The notes: generated by a model not told the origin, from the letters alone. A stretch of DNA of 64,000 nucleotides from Pseudomonas sp. PDM04 (GCF_014851765.1 NZ_JACVAI010000002.1:434001-498000), one strand, 5' to 3'; counted from the stretch's first letter, positions 8,242 through 17,098 are shown. Numbers and translations: made by a program.

Positions 8242-9306
8242 TCAGGGTTGAGGCTCGAAGGACGATTCGGGCGGGCTCCAGTCCATGGTGGGATTGCCCG
8301 AACTGACCGGCGGTACGTCTGCGCTCCCTGCCAGGTTGCCCTCGATCTGTCCTGCCAGGTACAGCGTCCCCGCCATCACTCCGGTGGTCGGGTTCTGCAC
8401 CAGTTTTATCCAGGCCTTGTCGAAGGTGTTGCCCAGACTGCTGCGGATCAGCGCTTCGCTGTCCGGGCGGTCGCTGGCCTGGATCAGCGCACGAATCCCG
8501 GCCACGCCCACGGTAATCAGGCCGCCGGCGAGTTTGCCGGCAGCGGCGGCCACCGCACTGGCGGCACCGCGCGGGGCCATTTCCGCTTCCATGCGCTGGC
8601 TGGCGCGCTTGGCCACCGGCGCCATGGCGGTGTCGGTCGAGTCGACACCCTTGTCGCCGCCGGCCTTGTGGATCTTGTCGATCAGCGCCGCGTACGCCGG
8701 CAAGGTGTTCAGCGGCTGGGTGTGCACGACCTGGTACAGCGAAGCGTCGCGGGCCGCCGGTGGGCCCAGAGCGATGGCCGGGATTTTCTGCAAGCGACCG
8801 TTGAGCTGGGCCATGGGCACGCCGTAACGCTGCGAGATTTTCTGCAGTTCTTCCTGGAGGATGTCCACGTAAAACGCGGTGGCGAGGCCGAGGATCTGGT
8901 CGGGATCGATTTCCACCGCGACCGGGTTCAGCACACGTTCCTGATATTCCTCCAGCAGGTAGGCCGCCAGGCGCTTGGCCGAAGCATCCTGCTCGCCCTT
9001 GGCGCTGATGGTGTACCAGCTGACTTTCATCGACAGCCATTCCTGGGTCCAGTAGCTGCTGAACCAGGGAATGAAGTTTTCCTCGGTGAGTTGATAGACC
9101 CGGGTTCGCCAGTAGTCCATGGCGCCACGGGAATAGATTTTCGCTTGCTCGGTGGCGGACCGCGACGCGGCCACGATGTCACGGTCAACCTGCTGCCAGG
9201 TGCTCTGGGCGATGATCACCGGCGGCGCTGGCGCCGGCGCGCGCGAAGTCGTGGCGCATCCCGCCAACAGTATCAGCACGGCGACAATCAGCGAACGCAG
9301 GTTCAA
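8242..9306 (-). CDS. Hypothetical lipoprotein
   Basis: 354 residues. A short signal ends in the lipobox LLAGC (Cys17), then a Pro/Ala linker, so the mature protein should be lipid-anchored. The remainder looks mainly helical, with QASRSATEQAKIYS-type stretches and a glycine/alanine-rich segment (AAAAGKLAGGLITVGVAGIRALI, roughly residues 240-265) that might insert in a membrane. No enzyme motif is recognised. It is monocistronic, with a REP-like half palindrome just upstream. Confidence 0.75.
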   Translation of the reverse strand: MNLRSLIVAVLILLAGCATTSRAPAPAPPVIIAQSTWQQVDRDIVAASRSATEQAKIYSRGAMDYWRTRVYQLTEENFIPWFSSYWTQEWLSMKVSWYTISAKGEQDASAKRLAAYLLEEYQERVLNPVAVEIDPDQILGLATAFYVDILQEELQKISQRYGVPMAQLNGRLQKIPAIALGPPAARDASLYQVVHTQPLNTLPAYAALIDKIHKAGGDKGVDSTDTAMAPVAKRASQRMEAEMAPRGAASAVAAAAGKLAGGLITVGVAGIRALIQASDRPDSEALIRSSLGNTFDKAWIKLVQNPTTGVMAGTLYLAGQIEGNLAGSADVPPVSSGNPTMDWSPPESSFEPQP

Positions 9307-9387
9307 GGCCGCAGCGTCCTACAGGCTTCCCCTGAACGAAGGTTTCAGGGGTCAGAGGCATTCCTGGGTTGAAGTATAGCCCCGGGG

Positions 9388-9421
9388 ATTCCCACAGGGG
9401 CTCGAGGGCCTGCTCGCGATG
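9388..9421. repeat. Degenerate REP half-site
   Basis: CCCACAGGGGCTCGAGGGCC followed by TGCTCGCGATG resembles one arm of the local REP palindrome with a changed centre, and no opposite arm is seen. It lies in the 255-base gap before the small gene pair at 9562; the rest of that gap shows no gene and no clear promoter. Confidence 0.5.
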
Positions 9422-9561
9422 AAGGCCGTATTAACGACACGACACCCAAACCATCATCTGCATCGATATCCACCATCGCCACGAATGCCTTCCGCTCATA
9501 AACCGTCAGCGTAGGATCACCTTCAATCCACCACAAAATTCCACGCCGGAGGGGCGCAACC

Positions 9562-9654
9562 ATGTTGATTCATCTAATGACCTGTCTGGCCCTGACCGCC
9601 TTCACGCTCAGTGTCTTTGCGTGGTACGTCCTGACCGAGGAGTGCTCTTCATGA
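9562..9654 (+). CDS. 30-residue single-span membrane peptide
   Basis: The frame encodes 30 residues. Residues 2-24 form one hydrophobic helix (HLMTCLALTAFTLSVFAWYV) ending in an acidic, Cys-containing tail (TEECSS). CCGGAGGGGC sits at ideal distance before the ATG. Its stop overlaps the start of the next gene (ATGA at 9651-9654), which implies translational coupling. It could be a small membrane protein or a leader that sets translation of the partner. It is too short for most gene callers. Confidence 0.55.
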   Translation: MLIHLMTCLALTAFTLSVFAWYVLTEECSS

Positions 9655-9911
9655 TGCCTGTCATTACCCTTTGCGTGAGTTTCCCGGTGTTCGGCAAGAA
9701 CTACTACGCGCAACAGGTGGTCTCGCGCAAACGCCGTGCGCTGGTGTTCAACAAGCAGTTCGAAGACTTGCTGATGCCCGCCGCCGCCCATCACTTCAGC
9801 AATGAAGTGGTCGGCCTCAACGATCAGTTCCGCTTCCTCAACGACGTGCTGGCCGAACACTTGCTGGATGTCGAGCTGGCCCGCCAGGGGTCGCGCTCGT
9901 TCGCGTTCTGA
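9651..9911 (+). CDS. Hypothetical 86-residue protein coupled to the small membrane peptide
   Basis: 86 residues beginning MMPVITLCVSFPVF. The first 15 residues are mildly hydrophobic and the rest is soluble and helical (KQFEDLLMPAAAHHF, LNDVLAEHLLDVEL). No known domain is recognised. The ATG at 9651 is chosen over an upstream in-frame start because it overlaps the preceding stop and fits the strong ribosome site of the small gene before it. It is convergent with the LysR gene, 18 bases away. Confidence 0.6.
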   Translation: MMPVITLCVSFPVFGKNYYAQQVVSRKRRALVFNKQFEDLLMPAAAHHFSNEVVGLNDQFRFLNDVLAEHLLDVELARQGSRSFAF

Positions 9912-9929
9912 TGTTCCGGGCATCGCTCG

Positions 9930-10820
9930 TTATTGCCCGCAGACTTCCCGTACACACCCGCGCAACCAGCGATGCACCGGGTCCGCGTCCATACGCGGAT
10001 GCCAGAGCATCGCGACCGTGAACGCCGGCAAGACAAATGGCAGGTCGAAGCTGTGCATCCCCGTGCGCAGGCTTTCGGTGTAATGCGCGGGGATGGTCGC
10101 GACCAGGTCGGTGGCGCGGGCGAGTGCCAGGGCGGTGGAGAAGCCGGCGACCGAAGTCACGATGTGCCGTTGCAGATCCAACCGCGCCAACGCCTCGTCC
10201 ACAGGGCCTTTGTCCAGCCCGCGCCGAGAAACGGCGACATGGCCACAGGCGGCAAAGCGCCCGGCGCTGATGTGGCCCTGACTCAGCGGATGACCGGCGC
10301 GCACCACGCCGATGAAGCGGTCTCGAAACAGGCCCTGGGTGCGTAGCTCAGGGCTGGCCGAATCCCCCACCACCCCGGTTTCCAGATCGACGTTGCCCTC
10401 GCGCAACGCGGTGCTGTCCTTGTCCGGCTTGCCGATGAAGCGCAGGCGCACACCCGGGGCCTGCCCGGCCACCCGGGCAATCAGCGCCGCGCCGAAACTG
10501 TCGACGAACCCTTCGCGAGTGCGCAGCGTGAACGTGCGGACCAATTGGCTCAGGTCCGGCTGTTGCGCCGGGCGCAGCATCGCTGTGGCCTCCTGCACCA
10601 GCGGGCCGATCCGCTCACGCAGCTCCAGCGCCCGGGGCGTCGCCACCAGGCCCCGGCCGGCACGCACCAGCAGTGGATCGCCAGTGGTTTCACGCAACCG
10701 GGCCAGCGCCCGGCTCATCGCCGACGGGCTCAGGCGCAAGCGCTTGGCCGCTCGCGCCACGCTGCCCTCGGTGAGCAGCACGTCCAGGGTCATCAACAGA
10801 TTGAAATCGGGAGTGGACAT
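9930..10820 (-). CDS. LysR-family transcriptional regulator
   Basis: 296 residues. The N-terminal winged helix-turn-helix reads LLMTLDVLLTEGSVARAAKRLRLSPSAMSRALARLRE, followed by a periplasmic-binding-like effector domain. The ATG at 10820 (MSTPDFN) follows GGGGCG; another ATG lies four codons upstream. It is divergent from the MFS exporter at 10945, the classic arrangement for a LysR regulator controlling its neighbour. The inducer is unknown. Confidence 0.88.
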   Translation of the reverse strand: MSTPDFNLLMTLDVLLTEGSVARAAKRLRLSPSAMSRALARLRETTGDPLLVRAGRGLVATPRALELRERIGPLVQEATAMLRPAQQPDLSQLVRTFTLRTREGFVDSFGAALIARVAGQAPGVRLRFIGKPDKDSTALREGNVDLETGVVGDSASPELRTQGLFRDRFIGVVRAGHPLSQGHISAGRFAACGHVAVSRRGLDKGPVDEALARLDLQRHIVTSVAGFSTALALARATDLVATIPAHYTESLRTGMHSFDLPFVLPAFTVAMLWHPRMDADPVHRWLRGCVREVCGQ

Positions 10821-10849
10821 GGTTCGCCCCATGACAGTGAGATGGCGTT

Positions 10850-10881
10850 ATATGCATGAATAAAGTGCAACCCATGCGTAT
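10850..10881. promoter_or_regulatory. Candidate LysR operator (ATATGCAT-N16-ATGCGTAT)
   Basis: An imperfect inverted repeat (7 of 8 positions) in the 124-base divergent gap between the LysR gene and the MFS gene. Position and dyad fit a LysR recognition site; binding is inferred. Confidence 0.4.
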
Positions 10882-10944
10882 TCCGCCATGTTAGGCGTCG
10901 GCGTAGATTTCCGATAGCCACACACTGCCCGCTCAGGAGTCCCC

Positions 10945-12342
10945 ATGAAGCCGACGATCGCCACCGTGGACAACGCGTCAGCCGCACCGACGGTGCGCTG
11001 GGCGCTGGTCAGCCTTTCGCTGTCGATATTGCTCTCCTCCCTCGGCACCAGCATCGCCAACGTCGGCCTGCCGACACTGGCACAGGCATTTGACGCAAGC
11101 TTTCAGCAGGTGCAATGGGTGGTGCTGGCCTACCTGCTGGCCATCACCACGCTGATCGTCAGCGCGGGCCGGCTCGGTGACCTGATCGGCCGGCGACGCC
11201 TGCTGCTGGCCGGCATCGGGGTGTTTACCCTCGCTTCGTTTCTGTGCACCCTGGCGCCGACCCTGGGTGGGTTGATTGCTGCCCGGGCGCTGCAAGGCCT
11301 GGGAGCAGCGGCCATGATGGCGCTGACCATGGCCTTCGTCGGGGCCACGGTGCCCAAGGAAAAGACCGGCAGCGCCATGGGCTTGCTGGGCACGATGTCG
11401 GCGATCGGCACCGCGATGGGACCTTCGCTGGGCGGCCTGCTGATCACCGGGTTCGGTTGGCAGGCGCTGTTCCTGGCCAGCGTGCCAGTGGGCCTGCTGG
11501 CGTGGTATCTGGCGTATCGCTATCTGCCGGCTGATCGCCAGCAATCGGCGAGCGGCCGCAGCGGTTTTGACGCCATGGGCACCCTGCTGCTGGCACTGAC
11601 GCTGGCGGCGTACGCGCTGGCAATGACCCTCGGGCGCGGGCAGTTCACTGCGCTCAACCTGGGCTTGCTGTTGGCGGCCGGGGCCGGCCTGGGGTTGTTC
11701 GTGTTCACCGAGACGCGCGTCGCTTCGCCGCTGATTCGCCTGTCGCTGTTCCGTAACCGGGTGCTGAGCAGCAGCCTGGCCATGAGCACGCTGGTGGCGA
11801 CGGTGATCATGACCATGCTGGCGGTCGGGCCGTTCTACCTGACCCACGGGCTCGGGTTGAACCCGATGTCGGCCGGGTTGGTACTGGCGGTCGGCCCCGG
11901 CGTCGCGGCGCTCACCGGTGTGCCCGCCGGACGCATCGCCGACCGTTTTGGCGCGCAACGGATGACTGTCGTCGGGTTGCTCGCCATGGCGCTCGGTTGC
12001 CTGGCCCTGTCGCTGTTGCCGCAGACCGTCGGCGTCGCCGGCTACGTCGCCTCGGTGGTGGTGCTGACACTGGGCTATGGCGTGTTCCAGACCGCCAACA
12101 ACACCACGGTCATGAGCGATGTCGCGGCCGATCAGCGCGGCGTCGTCTCGGGCATGCTCAACCTGTCGCGCAACCTCGGGCTGATCACCGGCGCCTCCGT
12201 GATGGGCGCGGTGTTCGCCTTCGCCTCACAGTCGGTCGATCCGCAGGCGATTGGCCACGGGATGCGGGTGACCTTTGCAGTGGCGCTCGCACTGATCAGC
12301 GGGGCAGTGACGCTGTCACTCTGTGGGAGGGGCCACGGATAA
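10945..12342 (+). CDS. MFS multidrug exporter, DHA2-like
   Basis: 465 residues with about 14 membrane segments. Motif A is GRLGDLIGRRRLLLAG and motif C-like sequence is LLGTMSAIGTAMGPSLGGLL, as in EmrB/QacA-type drug:proton antiporters. The ATG follows CAGGAG. It is probably controlled by the divergent LysR gene. Substrate cannot be read from sequence. Confidence 0.85.
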   Translation: MKPTIATVDNASAAPTVRWALVSLSLSILLSSLGTSIANVGLPTLAQAFDASFQQVQWVVLAYLLAITTLIVSAGRLGDLIGRRRLLLAGIGVFTLASFLCTLAPTLGGLIAARALQGLGAAAMMALTMAFVGATVPKEKTGSAMGLLGTMSAIGTAMGPSLGGLLITGFGWQALFLASVPVGLLAWYLAYRYLPADRQQSASGRSGFDAMGTLLLALTLAAYALAMTLGRGQFTALNLGLLLAAGAGLGLFVFTETRVASPLIRLSLFRNRVLSSSLAMSTLVATVIMTMLAVGPFYLTHGLGLNPMSAGLVLAVGPGVAALTGVPAGRIADRFGAQRMTVVGLLAMALGCLALSLLPQTVGVAGYVASVVVLTLGYGVFQTANNTTVMSDVAADQRGVVSGMLNLSRNLGLITGASVMGAVFAFASQSVDPQAIGHGMRVTFAVALALISGAVTLSLCGRGHG

Positions 12343-12408
12343 AGGCACCCGCCAGCGACCGTTGGCCGCGCCGGGTTGCGAGGGACGCCATCGCGGCCTA
12401 TGGTCCAA

Positions 12409-12420
12409 GCAATGCATTGC
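12409..12420. promoter_or_regulatory. Perfect 12-bp palindrome upstream of the transsulfuration genes
   Basis: GCAATGCATTGC is a perfect palindrome 63 bases before the cystathionine beta-synthase start and after the MFS stop. It could be a regulator site or a chance palindrome. Confidence 0.25.
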
Positions 12421-12482
12421 AGGCGACTGGCACGCAATGACGCACTGCCGGTGGCCCCCGCTTGCTCACAAGAGGTGACCCC

Positions 12483-13859
12483 ATGCCGAATGACTCCCGC
12501 CCTGCCGTACTCGAACTGATCGGCAACACGCCGTTGGTGCGCGTCAGCCGTTTCGACACCGGCCCCTGCACGCTGTTTCTCAAGCTTGAATCGCAAAACC
12601 CCGGTGGCTCGATCAAGGACCGGATCGGTCTGGCGATGATCGACGCCGCCGAGCGCGACGGCTCGCTGAAACCCGGCGGCACCATCGTCGAAGCCACCGC
12701 CGGCAACACCGGACTGGGCCTGGCCCTGGTCGGTCGGGCCAAGGGCTATCGGGTGGTGCTGGTGGTGCCGGACAAGATGTCCACCGAGAAAGTCCTGCAC
12801 CTGAAGGCCATGGGCGCCGAGGTGCACATCACCCGATCCGACGTCGGCAAGGGCCACCCCGATTATTACCAGGACGTCGCCGCACGCCTGGCGCTGGAAA
12901 TACCCGACGCATTCTTCGCCGACCAGTTCAACAACCCCGCCAACCCGCTGGCCCACGAGTGCAGCACTGCGCCCGAGATCTGGGCGCAGACCCAGCATGA
13001 CGTGGACGCCATTGTCGTCGGCGTCGGCTCGGCCGGCACGCTGACGGGGCTGACCCGTTTCTTCAAGCGGGTCCAGCCCGACCTGGCCATGGTGCTGGCC
13101 GATCCGGTCGGTTCGGTGATGGCCGAATACAGCCGCAGCGGCACCATGACCACCCCCGGTTCCTGGGCGGTGGAAGGCATCGGCGAAGATTTCATTCCGT
13201 CGATTGCCGACCTGTCCAGCGTGCGCCACGCCTACTCGATCAGCGACGAGGAAAGTTTCGATCACGCCCGCCAGTTGCTGCGCGCCGAAGGCATTCTCGG
13301 CGGCTCCTCCACCGGCACCCTGCTGGCCGCCGCGTTGCGTTATTGCCGCGAACAGACCGAGCCCAAGCGCGTGGTCAGCTTCGTCTGCGACACCGGCACC
13401 CGTTACCTGTCGAAGGTCTACAACGACCAATGGATGAACGATCAGGGCCTGCTGGCGCGCAAACCCTATGGCGACCTGCGCGACGTGATTGCCCGGCGTT
13501 TCGAGGACGGCCGGGTGATCAGCGTCAGCCCCGACGATACCCTGCTCACCGCCTTCCAGCGCATGCGCCTGGCGGATGTGTCGCAATTACCGGTGTTGAG
13601 CGATGGCCGGCAACTGGTCGGCGTGATCGACGAATCCGACATCCTGCTGGGCATGCAGGCGGATCCTTCACACTTTCGCTTGACCGTGGCCAGCGCAATG
13701 ACCGACAAAGTGGAAACCCTGCCTGCCAGCGCCAGCCTCGCCGAGTTGCAGGTGGAACTCGATCGCGGCCTGGTGGCGATCATTGCCGACGCCTCGGGCT
13801 TTCACGGGCTGATCACCCGCGTCGACCTGCTCAATCATCTACGGAGATCCCTTGCATGA
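12483..13859 (+). CDS. Cystathionine beta-synthase with C-terminal CBS domains
   Basis: 458 residues. The PLP domain starts LELIGNTPLVRVSRF, and the Schiff-base lysine is in NPGGSIKDRIG (Lys45). The substrate loop EATAGNTGLGLAL and the phosphate loop GVGSAGTLTGLTRF follow. After about residue 335 come two CBS modules (VISVSPDDTLLTAF..., TLPASASLAEL...), the organisation of cystathionine beta-synthase rather than cysteine synthase. It condenses serine and homocysteine to cystathionine. The ATG at 12483 is preceded by AGAGGTGACCCC; a TTG at 12462 lies upstream of that site. The stop overlaps the next gene (ATGA). Confidence 0.88.
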   Translation: MPNDSRPAVLELIGNTPLVRVSRFDTGPCTLFLKLESQNPGGSIKDRIGLAMIDAAERDGSLKPGGTIVEATAGNTGLGLALVGRAKGYRVVLVVPDKMSTEKVLHLKAMGAEVHITRSDVGKGHPDYYQDVAARLALEIPDAFFADQFNNPANPLAHECSTAPEIWAQTQHDVDAIVVGVGSAGTLTGLTRFFKRVQPDLAMVLADPVGSVMAEYSRSGTMTTPGSWAVEGIGEDFIPSIADLSSVRHAYSISDEESFDHARQLLRAEGILGGSSTGTLLAAALRYCREQTEPKRVVSFVCDTGTRYLSKVYNDQWMNDQGLLARKPYGDLRDVIARRFEDGRVISVSPDDTLLTAFQRMRLADVSQLPVLSDGRQLVGVIDESDILLGMQADPSHFRLTVASAMTDKVETLPASASLAELQVELDRGLVAIIADASGFHGLITRVDLLNHLRRSLA

Positions 13860-15034
13860 GTCAACACGATGAAAACGCCGCGCCACGTGCCTTCGCCACT
13901 CGGGTGATCCACGCCGGGCAAGCGCCGGACCCCACCACCGGGGCGTTGATGCCACCGATTTATGCCAACTCCACCTACCTGCAACAAAGCCCCGGCGTGC
14001 ACAAGGGCTTCGACTACGGGCGCTCGCACAACCCGACGCGCTTCGCCCTGGAGCGTTGCGTCGCCGACCTCGAGGGCGGCACCCAGGCCTTTGCCTTCGC
14101 CTCCGGGCTGGCAGCCATTTCCACGGTGCTTGAGCTGCTCGATGCCGGCTCGCACATTGTCTCCGGCAACGACCTGTACGGCGGCACCTTCCGGCTGTTC
14201 GACAAGGTGCGCAAACGCAGCGCCGGGCACCGTTTCAGCTTCGTCGACCTGACCGACCTGTCGGCCTTCGAAGCGGCGCTGGAAGACGACACGCGGATGG
14301 TGTGGGTCGAGACGCCGAGCAATCCCTTGCTGAGCCTGACCGACCTCGCAGCCGTTGCGCGTATCTGCCGCGCCCGCGGCATTATCTGCGTCGCCGACAA
14401 CACCTTTGCCAGCCCCTGGATCCAGCGTCCGCTGGAGCTGGGTTTCGACGTCGTGCTGCACTCCACCACCAAATACCTCAATGGCCACTCCGACGTGATC
14501 GGCGGCATTGCGGTGGTCGGGCAAAACCCGGAACTGGCCGAACGCCTGGGCTTCCTGCAGAACTCGATTGGCGCGATCTCCGGGCCTTTCGACGCGTTCC
14601 TGACCCTGCGCGGGGTGAAGACCCTGGCGCTGCGCATGGAACGTCATTGCAGCAACGCCCTGGAACTGGCGCAGTGGCTGGAGCGCCAGCCGCAGGTCGC
14701 CCGCGTCTACTACCCGGGACTGCCCTCGCACCCTCAGCATGAGCTGGCCAAGCGGCAGATGCGCGGGTTTGGCGGGATGATTTCCATCGACCTGAACACC
14801 GACCTGGCGGGCGCCCGGCGCTTCCTCGAGAACGTGCAGATCTTCGCCCTGGCCGAAAGCCTGGGCGGCGTGGAGAGCCTGATCGAGCACCCCGCCATCA
14901 TGACCCACGCCACCATCCCCGCCGCCACCCGTGCGCAGCTGGGCATTGGTGACGGGTTGGTGCGTTTGTCGGTGGGGGTCGAGGATGTCGAGGACCTGCG
15001 CGCCGATCTGGCGCAGGCGTTGGCGCAAATCTAA
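13856..15034 (+). CDS. Cystathionine gamma-lyase / Cys-Met metabolism PLP enzyme
   Basis: 392 residues. Fold-type I transsulfuration enzyme: [17 protein letters not shown], the PLP contact YGRSHNPTR, and the Schiff-base lysine in [13 protein letters not shown] (Lys206). The C-terminal [13 protein letters not shown] and [14 protein letters not shown] are family signatures. With the upstream cystathionine beta-synthase it makes the reverse transsulfuration route from homocysteine to cysteine, so gamma-lyase activity is favoured over gamma-synthase. The start overlaps the preceding stop (ATGA at 13856-13859); the reading frame is open further upstream but only as a shadow of the first gene. Confidence 0.9.
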   Translation: MSQHDENAAPRAFATRVIHAGQAPDPTTGALMPPIYANSTYLQQSPGVHKGFDYGRSHNPTRFALERCVADLEGGTQAFAFASGLAAISTVLELLDAGSHIVSGNDLYGGTFRLFDKVRKRSAGHRFSFVDLTDLSAFEAALEDDTRMVWVETPSNPLLSLTDLAAVARICRARGIICVADNTFASPWIQRPLELGFDVVLHSTTKYLNGHSDVIGGIAVVGQNPELAERLGFLQNSIGAISGPFDAFLTLRGVKTLALRMERHCSNALELAQWLERQPQVARVYYPGLPSHPQHELAKRQMRGFGGMISIDLNTDLAGARRFLENVQIFALAESLGGVESLIEHPAIMTHATIPAATRAQLGIGDGLVRLSVGVEDVEDLRADLAQALAQI

Positions 15035-15051
15035 GGTCGTCTGCAATCCCT

Positions 15052-15141
15052 TGTGGGAGCGAGCCTGCTCGCGATGGCGGACTGTCAGCCGGCATCTTTA
15101 CCGTCTGATACACCGCCATCGCGAGCAGGCTCGCTCCCACA
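15052..15141. repeat. REP palindrome pair
   Basis: TGTGGGAGCGAGCCTGCTCG starts at 15052, and its complement ends at 15141 after a spacer of about 40 bases. It fills most of the gap between the convergent gamma-lyase and polyamine-binding protein genes and is the best-conserved copy in the window. Confidence 0.9.
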
Positions 15142-15162
15142 GTTAGAGGGGGTGATCAGGCA

Positions 15163-16263
15163 TTACTTATCGGACTTGATGCTGGTCCACACCCGCGTGC
15201 GCACCCGCTCCATTTTCTGCGGCAGCGGTTGCACCACATACAGGGTTTTCAGCGCTTCGCTGGTCGGGGTCAGGTTCGGGTTGCCGGTGATTTCCTTGTT
15301 GATCAGCGGCAGCGAGTCCTTGTTGGCGTTGGGGTAGCCGAGGAAATCACTGATCGGGGCGATGACTTTCGGGTCCAGCAAGGTGTTGAGAAACGCGTGG
15401 GCTTCTTCGACGTTCTTCGCGCTTTTCGGGATGGCGAAGGTGTCGAACCAGATCGGTGCGCCCTGCTTCGGCAAGCGCCAGTCGACCACCACGCCATTGC
15501 CCGCTTCTTTCGCGCGGTTGCCGAACTGGTAGAAGCTGCCGGAATAACCGATGGCGACGCAGATGTCACCGTTGGCGATATCGGTCATGTACTTGGCGGA
15601 GTTGAAGTAGGTCACGTACGGACGCACCTTCATCATCAGCGCCTTGGCTTTCTCGTAGTCGTCCGGGTTCTGGCTGTTAGGGTCCAGGCCGAGATAATGC
15701 AAGGCGATCGGGAGGATTTCCGACGGTGAATCAAGCATGGCCACGCCGCAGGATTTCAGCTTTGCCATGTACTCGGGCTTGAACACCAGGTCCCAGCTGT
15801 CCACCGGCGCATTGTCGCCCAGCGCCGCCTTGACCTTGGCCGGGTTGAAGCCGATCAGCACCGTGCCGTACATGTAGGGCACGCCGTACTGGTTGCCGGG
15901 GTCGTTCTTGTCCAGCAGCTTGAGCAGCGCCGGGTCCTGGTGCGACCAGTTGGGCAGCTTGGACTTGTCCAGTTTCTGGAACACGCCGGCCTTGATCTGG
16001 GTTTCAATGAACTGGTTGGACGGCACCACCAGGTCGTAGCCCGAGTTGCCGGTCAACAGTTTGGCTTCCAGCGCCTCGTTGGTGTCGAAGGTGTCCCAGG
16101 TCACTTTGATCCCGGTTTTCTGGGCGAAATCCTTGGGCACGGACGGCAGGATGTAATCCGCCCAGTTGTACACCCGCAGTTCCTGATCTTTGGCGTGCAC
16201 GGCGCTGGCCAGCAGCGTCAGCCCACAAACGGTGGCGCCCAGTATGCGTTTCATCATGACCAT
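15163..16263 (-). CDS. Periplasmic polyamine-binding protein, orphan (PotF/SpuD-like)
   Basis: 366 residues with a signal peptide (RILGATVCGLTLLASAVHA). The mature ELRVYNWADYILPSV matches the ligand-cleft loop of PotF, and YDLVVPSN, MYGTVLIGFN and ICVAIGYSGSF follow as in the 6174-7271 protein. No ATPase or permease gene adjoins it, so it probably feeds a transporter encoded elsewhere, perhaps the potHI system 9 kb away, or acts as a sensor. The ATG at 16263 has GGGGA before it; ATGs at 16257 and 16254 are alternatives. Confidence 0.85.
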   Translation of the reverse strand: MVMMKRILGATVCGLTLLASAVHAKDQELRVYNWADYILPSVPKDFAQKTGIKVTWDTFDTNEALEAKLLTGNSGYDLVVPSNQFIETQIKAGVFQKLDKSKLPNWSHQDPALLKLLDKNDPGNQYGVPYMYGTVLIGFNPAKVKAALGDNAPVDSWDLVFKPEYMAKLKSCGVAMLDSPSEILPIALHYLGLDPNSQNPDDYEKAKALMMKVRPYVTYFNSAKYMTDIANGDICVAIGYSGSFYQFGNRAKEAGNGVVVDWRLPKQGAPIWFDTFAIPKSAKNVEEAHAFLNTLLDPKVIAPISDFLGYPNANKDSLPLINKEITGNPNLTPTSEALKTLYVVQPLPQKMERVRTRVWTSIKSDK

Positions 16264-16497
16264 GAAGAATTCCCCAAGTGTGTCGCGTGGTTTTTATGTT
16301 CTGTACACGGCAGGCCTTGAAATTGCCTGAGGCAAGGAAAACAGGATTCTAGTTGTGGTTTCGCGAACGTGCTGCGATCGCTGTCTGGCCTCGATTCTTG
16401 CCGACGGGATCAACAGTTCACAGTGCGAGGTCGGCCAAAAGGGGATCGAAATGGCCATTATGAATGTCCGAGACGATCCGGATCATCGGAGAATCTC

Positions 16498-16600
16498 TGT
16501 GGAAGCGAGCCTGCTCGCGATGCTAGTGAACGATAACGTTGAATGCCTGACACCCAGCAGCGTCCTCGAGTCCAGCGCGAGCAAGCTCGCTCCAACAGGG
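16498..16600. repeat. REP palindrome pair, diverged
   Basis: GGAAGCGAGCCTGCTCGCGATG (about 16501-16522) and GCGAGCAAGCTCGCTCCAACAG (about 16578-16599) are the two arms. It lies upstream of the orphan polyamine-binding protein gene in an 835-base stretch without any supported gene. Confidence 0.8.
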
Positions 16601-16625
16601 GGACAGGAGCGGCTGCAAAAACGTC

Positions 16626-16648
16626 AAAGCCCGCACAAGGCGGGCTTT
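16626..16648. terminator. Hairpin terminator of unknown transcript
   Basis: AAAGCCCGC (16626-16634), loop ACAAG, GCGGGCTTT (16640-16648): a 9-base stem of the 'AAAGCCCGC' terminator type, with a short T or A run built into the stem on each strand. No gene ends here on either strand, so it may terminate a small RNA or a lost gene. Confidence 0.55.
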
Positions 16649-16707
16649 GGTGGTTGAGTAGGTGGCCGGTGCTGGTCTCCGGCTTACAAGGTTTATCGGG
16701 CCTCTCA

Positions 16708-16792
16708 CACAAGCGTTATGTCCGCTTGTGCCTCACACGGCATAAGGGCTGGATCTCAGCGCGGAGATCTTTCTAACCGTGTACCCTTCGGG
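16708..16792. other. Compact cluster of hairpins, possible structured RNA
   Basis: CACAAGCG/CGCTTGTG (16708-16715, 16723-16730) is a perfect 8-base stem with a 7-base loop. ACACGG (16735-16740) can pair with CCGTGT (16777-16782), enclosing GATCTC/GAGATC (16752-16757, 16764-16769). CC-TTCG-GG (16785-16792) is a UUCG tetraloop. AAGGG at 16744 can alternatively pair with CCCTT at 16784. The area lies 300 bases before the DUF2790 gene with no coding sequence. The helices are seen; an RNA is only inferred. The remaining 16793-17098 shows no gene. Confidence 0.35.
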
Positions 16793-17098
16793 ACGCGCCC
16801 CACGTGTCCTTGCCATCCGCTTGCGCATCAGTCTGCGTCTTCACCTACCTGTACAAGAATAGCCCGCTGCCGGCGACTCGGACGGCTGTTTTTAGATCGA
16901 TTTCGTCCGCTGCGAAGCCCTGCAGAAAGCAAAGAAAATAACCACCGGCCACGACCACCACGGATTCTTGCGCAATTCGGCAACAGTGTTTGTCTTTGCG
17001 CCTGCTATTTGAGCCCGCCACAAATCCCTAGCATTCACCTCAACCCGGCAGTCAACCCAACGCCGGGCGACAACCCCAATCAAGATGAGGTGAATCCC

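Noticed and set aside
9345..9563. 72-residue minus-strand frame
   Set aside because: No ribosome site, its C-terminus is REP-derived, and it faces the better supported small gene at 9562.
13343..13855. Upstream extension of the gamma-lyase frame
   Set aside because: It overlaps the cystathionine beta-synthase gene in another frame; the conserved protein begins at the ATG overlapping its stop.
16355..16657. 100-residue frame upstream of the orphan binding-protein gene
   Set aside because: Half of it is translated REP sequence and no ribosome site precedes it.
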